A DNA stretch of 50,757 nt from an uncultured bacterium (GTDB taxonomy: Bacteria > Patescibacteriota > Minisyncoccia > Moranbacterales > UBA2206). Each line of letters begins with the position of its first letter. Within the stretch, counting starts at the first letter, position 1. The DNA lies in the NCBI GenBank assembly GCA_903831805.1, contig CAIKZD010000006.1:1-50757 (forward strand), written 5' to 3'. Both the position numbers and the translations under genes were made by a program. The notes beneath the pieces were generated by a model that worked only from the letters and a program-made list of their open reading frames with translations, was not told the DNA's origin and ran no database searches. Shown one piece after another: positions 35,837-41,702 of this stretch.

Positions 35837-36658
35837 ATGGTTAATCAGTTTTACAAAAAAGCGAAAAGTATCTTGTTCGCCGATCCGGAGGAATTATACA
35901 AAGAAGACCACGCAGTCTTGGGTCAGCCTTTTTATTTCCCCGGCACCAATGGCAAGGCCGTTTTGCTCATCCATGGTTGGACGTCGGTCCCTTATGAGTT
36001 GCGGCGGTTGGGTATGTTTCTTAATGAAAAAGGTTATACGGTGATGGCGCCGGTCCTCAAAGGACATGGGACTCATCCGAAAAATCTTAAGGACGTTAAG
36101 TGGGAAGAGTGGCTGATGGATGTTGAAAAAGCATTTTTTGAACTCAAAGAAAAACATAACGAAGTTTATGTGGCTGGTACATCGATGGGGGCGAGCCTGG
36201 CGGCGGTTCTCGCGGCTCGCGGTGCAGACGTGGCGGGAGTTGTCCTGATGGCGATGCCTCATACCGTCCGGCGCGAGAGAGCGGCCACTTGGCTCGCGCG
36301 TTTTGCCAGTCTTTTCAAGACGTATCAAAAAAAATATTATCCGCCAGGGTTTGGTAACAGTGAGTTCATCACTCGGCGCATTTCTTATCAGATTTATCCG
36401 ATCCAGAGTGTGCTGGAGATTTTTCGTCTGGGGCGGACGGTCCGTCAGGAGCTGTCGCGCGTGACGCAACCATGTCTTGTAATGCAATCGACCAGTGACC
36501 ATATCGTAGCGCCGGGGAATCTGGAAAAGATTTTTTCGGAAATAAATTCCAAAATTAAACGCAAAAAATATATCCATAAGGCCTATCATACTTTTATCTC
36601 GGACATCAAAAATGAGCATGTCTTTTCCGATATCTTTAATTTTTTCGAAGAAAATTAG
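35837..36658 (+). CDS. Alpha/beta hydrolase (carboxylesterase / monoacylglycerol lipase type)
   Basis: A 273-residue serine hydrolase. LLIHGWTSVPYELR provides the oxyanion hole, GTSMGAS the nucleophile elbow (Ser116), STSDHIV the acid and the His in KAYHTFI completes the triad. It resembles thermostable carboxylesterases (Est30-like) that act on short or medium acyl esters. It is followed six bases later by a GT4 glycosyltransferase and may act on the same lipid or glycan (inference). Confidence 0.87.
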   Translation: MVNQFYKKAKSILFADPEELYKEDHAVLGQPFYFPGTNGKAVLLIHGWTSVPYELRRLGMFLNEKGYTVMAPVLKGHGTHPKNLKDVKWEEWLMDVEKAFFELKEKHNEVYVAGTSMGASLAAVLAARGADVAGVVLMAMPHTVRRERAATWLARFASLFKTYQKKYYPPGFGNSEFITRRISYQIYPIQSVLEIFRLGRTVRQELSRVTQPCLVMQSTSDHIVAPGNLEKIFSEINSKIKRKKYIHKAYHTFISDIKNEHVFSDIFNFFEEN

Positions 36659-36664
36659 ACGTTG

Positions 36665-37816
36665 ATGCGCATTGCTATTTTCACCAACAACTATCTGCCC
36701 AACCCTTATGGCGTGGCCACTTCGGTGGAAACTTTTCGGCGCGAATTGGAAAAACTGGGCCACCAGGTGTATATTTTTGCGCCCAATTTTCCCGGCTACA
36801 CTGACACAGATGCTCGGGTTTTTCGCTATCCGGCCATTGACATTGAAGTCAAATTTCGTTTTCCCTTGCCTCTGCCCGGATCCTGGAAGATGCGCCGCAT
36901 CTTGAAAAAATTGGATCTGGATATTATCCACGCTCAGCATCCCAATCTCCTCGGCACCACTGCGGCGCGGTGGGCACGGAGAAAAAAAATCCCTTTGGTG
37001 TTCACTTGGCACACACTCTATGACCACTATGTGCATTTTGCGCGTTTTGTGCCTAAGAAAATGACCGCTAGTGTGATCATCGCTCAGGCGGTGCGTTTCG
37101 CCAACCGAGCCGACGCGGTCGTGGTGCCGACGGATTCCATCATTCCAAAATTGCGGGCTTGGGGCGTGACGCAGCAAAATATTTTCCCGGTGGCTACCGG
37201 CGTGGTGGGGGAAGATTTTATAGATTTGGACAGAAATATTATCCGGAAAAAATATGGCATAGCTGCGGATGAAATAGTTTTGTTATCGACGCATCGGCTA
37301 ACAAGTGAGAAGAACATGGAATTTTTGTTCGGCGCACTCGCGCCGGTTTTGCAGAAAGATCGAGTAAAATTTATAGTAGCGGGGGATGGCAACTTAGTGC
37401 CAAAAATTAAAAAACTCTGCCAAGATAATGGAATGGCGGAAAAAGTCTTTTTTTGCGGCGTAGTGCCGCGAGCGGAAATCAAAAACTATTACGCCGCCGC
37501 GGACATTTTCGTCCACGCGTCGACTTCCGAAACGCAGGGAATGGTGCTCACTGAGGCGATGTATTGCGGCCTCCCAATCGTGGCGGTCAACGCCACCGGT
37601 GCCAGCAGTTTGGTGCTCAACAACGGCAATGGTTTTTTAGTAGAAGAGAACGAAAAAGAATTTGCGGAGGCAGTTTTAAAATTGATTGATGATAAAGATC
37701 TCCGCCAAAAGTTCGGCGAAACTTCGGCGCGGATTGCCAAATTGCAATTCACCTCGGAGATTTGTGCGAGGAAGATGGTGGAGGTGTATGAAAATCTTCT
37801 CAAGGCGAGGCCTTAG
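36665..37816 (+). CDS. GT4-family glycosyltransferase
   Basis: A 383-residue GT-B enzyme. The N-terminal acceptor domain opens with IAIFTNNYLPNPYGVATSVE and has HAQHPNLLG. The C-terminal donor domain has LLSTHRLTSEKNMEFL, VAGDG and the E-x7-E motif in HASTSETQGMVLTEAM. It looks like the diacylglycerol or phosphatidylinositol glycosyltransferase group. ATG 36665 is used; the TTG just before adds only one residue. The last four codons and the stop (KARP, TAG) are contributed by the left inverted repeat of the RAYT element, so the original C-terminus may have been replaced. Confidence 0.88.
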   Translation: MRIAIFTNNYLPNPYGVATSVETFRRELEKLGHQVYIFAPNFPGYTDTDARVFRYPAIDIEVKFRFPLPLPGSWKMRRILKKLDLDIIHAQHPNLLGTTAARWARRKKIPLVFTWHTLYDHYVHFARFVPKKMTASVIIAQAVRFANRADAVVVPTDSIIPKLRAWGVTQQNIFPVATGVVGEDFIDLDRNIIRKKYGIAADEIVLLSTHRLTSEKNMEFLFGALAPVLQKDRVKFIVAGDGNLVPKIKKLCQDNGMAEKVFFCGVVPRAEIKNYYAAADIFVHASTSETQGMVLTEAMYCGLPIVAVNATGASSLVLNNGNGFLVEENEKEFAEAVLKLIDDKDLRQKFGETSARIAKLQFTSEICARKMVEVYENLLKARP

Positions 37817-37838
37817 GATTATGGTGTATAATTAATCC

Positions 37839-38540
37839 ATGCAAAGAAAAATACCATTTGTTAATGACGAATATCACCACATTTTCAATCGCGGTACGGA
37901 TAAGCGGCCTATTTTTCTTGACCAAGCTGATTATGAAAGGTATCTAATATCAATGTATTTTTTAAATACGCAAGAAGGAAATTTGATGGCTAAATGGCGA
38001 GATTTTAAGAGGCTTAATCGCGCGGCTAGAATTTCTGATTTTAAAATTATAAAACCGGAAGAAAGGTTGGTTGATATTATTTGTTATTGCCTTAATGAAA
38101 ATCACTATCATAAAATTTTAAAACAACTCAAGGATAAGGGAATAGAAACATTCATGCAAAAACTGGGAACGAGTTATGCAATGTATTTTAATAAGAAATA
38201 TAACCGAGTAGGGGCTCTTTTTCAGGGTCCATTCAAGTCTGTTTTCATAGATTCAAATGAATATTTTTTGTACTTATCAGTTTATGTTAATGCTAATAAT
38301 TTTATCCATGACTACAAAAGATTCCAAGGCGAGGCCTTGGGAATTTCCCAAGGCCTCGCCTTGGAATCTTGGCAGTATTGCAGCTTGCCGAATTATTTTG
38401 GACAAAGAGATGGAGTGTTGTGCAATATGAAGCCTATTCTTGATCAATTTAAGAACATTGAAGAGTATAAAGAATTTGTACAGAATAATGCTTTGTATTT
38501 AAAGGATAAAAAAGAATTGGAAAAACTTATCTTGGAATAG
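37839..38540 (+). CDS. REP-associated Y1 (HUH) transposase
   Basis: A 233-residue Y1-transposase (RAYT/TnpA_REP type). YHHIFNRGTDKRPIF is the usual opening, NENHYHKIL holds the HxH metal site, and SYAMYFNKKYNRVGALFQGPFKS is the tyrosine helix. These enzymes cut and join single strands at hairpins. Near residue 160 a full 53-bp REP palindrome sits in frame and adds roughly 17 residues (FQGEALGISQGLALES) before the C-terminal SWQYCSLPNYF. The His-x-His and Tyr motifs lie before the insertion, so activity may be kept. It has a -10-like TATAAT 12 bp before the ATG. Confidence 0.85.
   Translation: MQRKIPFVNDEYHHIFNRGTDKRPIFLDQADYERYLISMYFLNTQEGNLMAKWRDFKRLNRAARISDFKIIKPEERLVDIICYCLNENHYHKILKQLKDKGIETFMQKLGTSYAMYFNKKYNRVGALFQGPFKSVFIDSNEYFLYLSVYVNANNFIHDYKRFQGEALGISQGLALESWQYCSLPNYFGQRDGVLCNMKPILDQFKNIEEYKEFVQNNALYLKDKKELEKLILE
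38318..38370. repeat. REP palindrome inside the transposase gene
   Basis: A perfect 26-bp stem (38318-38343 with 38345-38370) and a single central T. The core is that of the element ends and of the copy at 41639, but the outermost bases (AAGATT / AATCTT) differ from the other copy and are still self-complementary. Confidence 0.85.
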
Positions 38541-38607
38541 TATCCTAAGGCCTCGCCTTGTTTATTTGTTTAAAATACTTTATTTAAGCCAATAAAATCA
38601 CAATCAC

Positions 38608-38636
38608 TGGACAGAAATCCAATTTGGGTGTATAAT
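38608..38636 (+). promoter_or_regulatory. Promoter of the DGR variable-protein gene
   Basis: TGGACA (38608-38613), 17-bp spacer ending in TG, and TATAAT (38631-38636). Predicted start near 38643; the leader of about 80 nt ends with GAGGAG ten bases before ATG 38724. One of the strongest promoters in the window. Confidence 0.7.
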
Positions 38637-38723
38637 ACTATATTATTTTCAAATGCGAAGATAATCCCTGACCCCAGGGCGAGGGGTGGAAAATTGGGCG
38701 AATGAGCCTGAGAGGAGACAGTC

Positions 38724-39644
38724 ATGGGAGATGTGAAAGAAGTTCTTGAAAAATTAAGGGGCATAGATGCGTCTAAACTGCTTGCCGTGGTTGATTTGTT
38801 CGGAAGCAGGGAAATATTAGAGGCGTGTCTGCGTGGCGAGAAAAGGATGACATTGGAAGATGTTATTCGAAAACTTTTCGATCACACCGGCCGTTGCATC
38901 CCGCAACATCTTGGCATAACGAAAAAAGCATGTGACGAGAATCGTGATTTTCACGTTGAATCTTCTATGCGGTATTATGCGACAACTCACGAGCGACTGG
39001 TAAGTTCTTTTCCAGAAGGAACAGAATTTCTTTCAGCAGAAGAATTTGAAAGAAATGCGGAAACGCTCAAGGCAAAATGCATTAGTCATGAACTGATTGG
39101 AAATTTTTTCCAGCGTGCTTGGCCAATTCTTCTGCCTAAACATGATGCGCGAGAGAACTATGGTGCGTCAATGCAGGATTTTATCTTGCCGGCAGTTAAA
39201 GACGCGTATAGAAGGCAGTTTCCCGAGCGAAAATTCACAAATCATCGCGACGGAGAACTGGCCGAAAAAGTTTCCATCATTTCGGGCACCGGTCATGACG
39301 AAGTGGTATCGCTGATGGCTGAAAAATCAGTCGTGGCGTGGTATTCGCCAAATCCATTTCAAGGATTTTCAATTTTCGCCCAGCGCGAAGCGATGAAAAT
39401 TCTGGTACAATATGGATTTTCGTTGGCTGGCGGGGTGGATACGGGAGTTGCAGCTGTTGCCTATACGGGTGAAATGGCGCGCGACTACAAAACGCCGGCA
39501 TGTACATGCAGTGCCATTTCTTGGCGGTCCGCTGACTATTCGCTCCACTTCAACGCGCATGACGACGAGTTCCGCTTCGGCAGCACTGATAACTTGGCTG
39601 ACGCGAATGACCTCAACTCGGGCGGTCTTGTCCTCTTCAGGTAG
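38724..39644 (+). CDS. DGR variable (target) protein
   Basis: A 306-residue protein whose last 42 residues (265-306) are encoded by the variable repeat. The C-terminal region (ISWRSADYSL and SGGLVLFR) has the look of the C-type-lectin-like fold of DGR ligand-binding proteins, with variable sites on exposed loops. Residues 1-220 are mostly helical and not recognised. Cys are few apart from TPACTCS just before the VR. There is no signal peptide or membrane segment, so export by the usual route is not evident. Compared with the template, seven residues differ: Q to R, N to H (twice), N to R, D to G, N to S and N to L. Confidence 0.88.
   Translation: MGDVKEVLEKLRGIDASKLLAVVDLFGSREILEACLRGEKRMTLEDVIRKLFDHTGRCIPQHLGITKKACDENRDFHVESSMRYYATTHERLVSSFPEGTEFLSAEEFERNAETLKAKCISHELIGNFFQRAWPILLPKHDARENYGASMQDFILPAVKDAYRRQFPERKFTNHRDGELAEKVSIISGTGHDEVVSLMAEKSVVAWYSPNPFQGFSIFAQREAMKILVQYGFSLAGGVDTGVAAVAYTGEMARDYKTPACTCSAISWRSADYSLHFNAHDDEFRFGSTDNLADANDLNSGGLVLFR
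39516..39642 (+). other. DGR variable repeat (VR)
   Basis: 127 bp aligned without gaps to the TR at 40028-40154. Differences occur at 39526, 39546, 39558, 39573, 39574, 39580, 39583, 39612 and 39613; in all nine the TR base is A. None of the 96 non-adenine positions differs. Similarity stops at 39643, inside the TAG stop codon. The invariant last 29 bases contain the expected initiation-of-mutagenic-homing region. Confidence 0.95.
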
Positions 39645-39714
39645 CGCCGTATTTTGTACTTTGGAACTTTTTCTCTTGGACTGGAACTTTGGTTTTGGTC
39701 TTTGGGAGAAAATG

Positions 39715-39755
39715 GGAGATGTGAATTATATTCTATTCACATCTCCTTTTATTTT
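39715..39755 (+). terminator. Terminator after the variable protein
   Basis: A perfect 12-bp stem (39715-39726 with 39735-39746), 8-nt loop, then TTTTATTTTT. As in other DGRs, a stable hairpin lies a short way past the VR; whether it also aids homing is open. Confidence 0.75.
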
Positions 39756-40027
39756 TGCAAAAAATTTGATAGACTAATTTTGAGAGTAGGCTAATGCACA
39801 ACAGTTTACGCCTGCCTGCCGGTAGGCAAGGATTGTTGTCGCCGAAATTCTATGATTTTCATAGAGCATCAGAATCTTGAGATTACGATTTGCTATTTTT
39901 TCAGATCGCAAGAGTGCATGCGAAGATTATAGGCGCTACTTATTTCTTTTCAGCGCTCACTAGGGGCGGAATAAAATTCAGTCTCGTATATTTTTTGCGA
40001 GGCGGTGCAATGGACGAAAAGGAATAA
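39756..40027 (+). other. Gene-free stretch before the TR, with small hairpins
   Basis: No gene is seen. It contains TGCCT / AGGCA (around 39815-39830), CTATGA / TCATAG (around 39851-39865) and further weak pairs. The 5' part of the TR RNA is likely to be transcribed from here; no clear promoter was found. Confidence 0.4.
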
Positions 40028-40154
40028 ATTTCTTGGCAGTCCGCTGACTATTCGCTCAACTTCAACGCGAATGACGACGAGTTCAACTTCGACAACACTG
40101 ATAACTTGGCTGACGCGAATGACAACAACTCGGGCGGTCTTGTCCTCTTCAGGT
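40028..40154 (+). ncRNA. DGR template repeat (TR) and its RNA
   Basis: The donor copy of the VR, lying on the same strand 512 bp downstream. It contains 31 adenines, many in AAC and AAT codons, which is the design that lets A-specific mutagenesis change whole residues without making stop codons. The RNA made here would be copied by the reverse transcriptase with adenine errors and written into the VR. Where the VR has the TAG stop the TR reads TTG. A hairpin follows 11 bp later. Confidence 0.93.
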
Positions 40155-40165
40155 TGCGCTTAAAA

Positions 40166-40192
40166 AAGAGTCCTGATTTTTTCAGGACTCTT
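40166..40192. terminator. Bidirectional terminator between TR and avd
   Basis: A perfect 11-bp stem AAGAGTCCTGA / TCAGGACTCTT with a T5 loop. On the minus strand it is followed by T6, ending avd; on the plus strand it would end the TR RNA. Confidence 0.75.
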
Positions 40193-40197
40193 ATCTT

Positions 40198-40548
40198 TTA
40201 GTTGAAAGATTTTTGCCAGCCACCAATCATCCGGCCGATTTCTTGGATTTGTTTTTGCAGGGTTAGATATTTTTTATTGTCTAGCATATTGATTTCATTG
40301 GCTAGGCGGATGAAAATTTTCAAAGTGTCGAATTTGATATTCGCTTTTCGGATGTAAGCAATCTTTTCCGGCTTGGGCGCACTGCCGGCGGCAATTAATA
40401 ATTCCAATACAGACAGAATATATAGTTCGCATTTTTCTCCCAGTGTGTATTTATCTTTTTTGGGAAATAATTTAGAGTAGGCATAGAAACTTTTATACAG
40501 CTCGTAAACTTTTTTAATAACCGGTAAATTATTATTGTAATCACTCAT
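40198..40548 (-). CDS. avd: DGR accessory variability determinant (Avd), four-helix bundle
   Basis: A 116-residue basic, helical protein. FPKKDKYTLGEKCELYILSVLE and the ending EIGRMIGGWQKS match the bAvd/S23-like four-helix family. Avd forms a pentamer that binds the reverse transcriptase and TR RNA. I take MSDYNNN (ATG 40548) as the start; a longer frame from 40617 would overlap the reverse transcriptase by 65 bp and adds no family sequence. The gene is on the strand opposite to VR, TR and RT, and its ATG is only four bases from that of the RT, an unusual arrangement. Confidence 0.9.
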   Translation of the reverse strand: MSDYNNNLPVIKKVYELYKSFYAYSKLFPKKDKYTLGEKCELYILSVLELLIAAGSAPKPEKIAYIRKANIKFDTLKIFIRLANEINMLDNKKYLTLQKQIQEIGRMIGGWQKSFN

Positions 40549-40552
40549 AAAT

Positions 40553-41146
40553 ATGTACGATAAATTAGTTAGTTTAGAAAACATTTTTATTAGTTGGAAA
40601 GAGTTTAAAAATGGCAAGCAGAGTAAGCCTGATGTCCAATTGTTTGAAAGATTTTTAGAGGATAATATTTTCGCTCTTCAAAAAGAGCTACAGGATTATA
40701 CTTATTGTCACGGCAAGTATAGAACATTTTTCATCCAAGACCCGAAACCAAGAATGATCAGCAAGGCTATTGTCAAAGACAGACTAGTGCATCACTTGGT
40801 GTTCAGGGAGCTTTATGCTGTTTTCAATTCTTCTTTCATTTTCCATTCATATTCATCTAGAGAAAAGAAAGGGTCTCACGCGGCTGTCAAAAATCTTTCA
40901 AAATGCTTGCGTAAAACAAGCGAGAATTACAATCATCCAGTCTATATTCTGAAATGCGACGTTAGAAAATTCTTTCAAAGCATGAATCACAAAAAACTTC
41001 TAGAGTTGATTGAGTGCAAAATTTTTGATAAAAATTTTTTGTGGTTGATTGAGGAGATAATAGGGAGTTTTTCTTCTGCTCCTCTTTCAACTTTGCAATT
41101 TACAGAAAATCCCTGGGGGGGGGGATTTAAAGGGCGGAAAAAATGA
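40553..41146 (+). CDS. DGR reverse transcriptase, N-terminal ORF (frameshifted)
   Basis: The 197-residue first part of a DGR-type reverse transcriptase: FENIFISWKEFKNGK-like opening, PKPRMISKAIVKDRLVHHLV (fingers), and YILKCDVRKFFQSMNH, which holds the first catalytic Asp. The frame then enters a run of ten G (41115-41124) and ends at TGA 41144-41146 after a nonsense tail. Removing one G would join it to the following ORF as NPWGGDLKGGKNEKIGLPIG. It is therefore one gene split by a +1 shift. No SD is seen. Its promoter must lie within avd on the other strand. Confidence 0.88.
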   Translation: MYDKLVSLENIFISWKEFKNGKQSKPDVQLFERFLEDNIFALQKELQDYTYCHGKYRTFFIQDPKPRMISKAIVKDRLVHHLVFRELYAVFNSSFIFHSYSSREKKGSHAAVKNLSKCLRKTSENYNHPVYILKCDVRKFFQSMNHKKLLELIECKIFDKNFLWLIEEIIGSFSSAPLSTLQFTENPWGGGFKGRKK

Positions 41147-41156
41147 AAAAATAGGT

Positions 41157-41627
41157 TTGCCGATCGGCAATATTACTTCGCAAATTTTTGCCAACATATA
41201 CCTTAATGAATTGGACTGGTTTATAAAAGGAAAACTAAAAGTAAAAAATTATTTCCGTTATGCCGATGATTTTGTTATTGTCCATCCCAATAAGAGATAT
41301 CTTTTGGATACCTTGGAAGAAATTAAAATCTTTTTAAAAACCGAATTGAGTCTTCAGCTTCATCCGAAAAAAGTTTCTATTGGGAAATTTCATCGAGGTG
41401 TCGATTTCTTGGGCTATGCTTTGTTCCCTCATTATAGCGTATTGCGGACCAAAACTAAAAAAAGAATGTTTAAAAAAATATCGCTAAAACAAAAGATGTG
41501 TCGCGAGGGATTAGTTTTTAAAAAATCGCTCAATCAAAGTGTGCAATCGTATTTGGGGGTATTGAAACATTGCGAAGGATATGGAATAAAAAAAGAATTG
41601 GGTGAACTAATTCGCAGGAAAATTTAG
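41157..41627 (+). CDS. DGR reverse transcriptase, C-terminal ORF
   Basis: The second part (156 residues) begins at the DGR hallmark LPIGNITSQIFANIYLNELD and includes the catalytic box YADDF (Tyr codon at 41259), then the thumb region with LHPKKVSIGKFHRGVDFLGY. The frame is open upstream to the G run with sensible residues, and the nominal TTG start is simply a Leu of the motif. Together the parts give about 355 residues, normal for DGR enzymes. Translation as a separate protein is unlikely to be active without the first Asp. Confidence 0.88.
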   Translation: MPIGNITSQIFANIYLNELDWFIKGKLKVKNYFRYADDFVIVHPNKRYLLDTLEEIKIFLKTELSLQLHPKKVSIGKFHRGVDFLGYALFPHYSVLRTKTKKRMFKKISLKQKMCREGLVFKKSLNQSVQSYLGVLKHCEGYGIKKELGELIRRKI

Positions 41628-41638
41628 TGATATTTAAG

Positions 41639-41691
41639 GCTAAATCAAGGCGAGGCCTTGGGAAATTCCCAAGGCCTCGCCTTGATTTAGC
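41639..41691. repeat. REP palindrome between the RT and recG
   Basis: A perfect 26-bp stem (41639-41664 with 41666-41691) with a single central A. The core is shared with 38318-38370 and with the RAYT element ends. It stands between two convergent genes and may stop transcription from both. Confidence 0.85.
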
Positions 41692-41702
41692 TGTCCAGTC
41701 GT

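Larger units (their letters stand above)
37801..38560 (+). mobile_element. RAYT element bounded by 19-bp inverted repeats
   Basis: The left end CAAGGCGAGGCCTTAGGAT (37801-37819) is the exact reverse complement of 38542-38560. Between them is a single Y1-type transposase gene. The ends match, but for one base, the core of the REP palindromes at 38318 and 41639. This is the arrangement expected of a REP-associated tyrosine transposase with its repeats. Confidence 0.8.

Noticed and set aside
35894-37177. A 427-codon open frame on the minus strand
   Set aside because: It runs antisense across two well-supported genes (hydrolase and GT4), with a His/Arg/Gln-rich composition and no known motifs: a shadow of codon bias.
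37839-38540. Classic IS200/IS605 element with TnpB
   Set aside because: No TnpB or omega-RNA is present, and the ends are REP-like inverted repeats; RAYT is the better label.
40549-40617. Longer start for avd
   Set aside because: The extra residues do not resemble the family and would overlap the RT start; the ATG at 40548 gives the usual Avd length.
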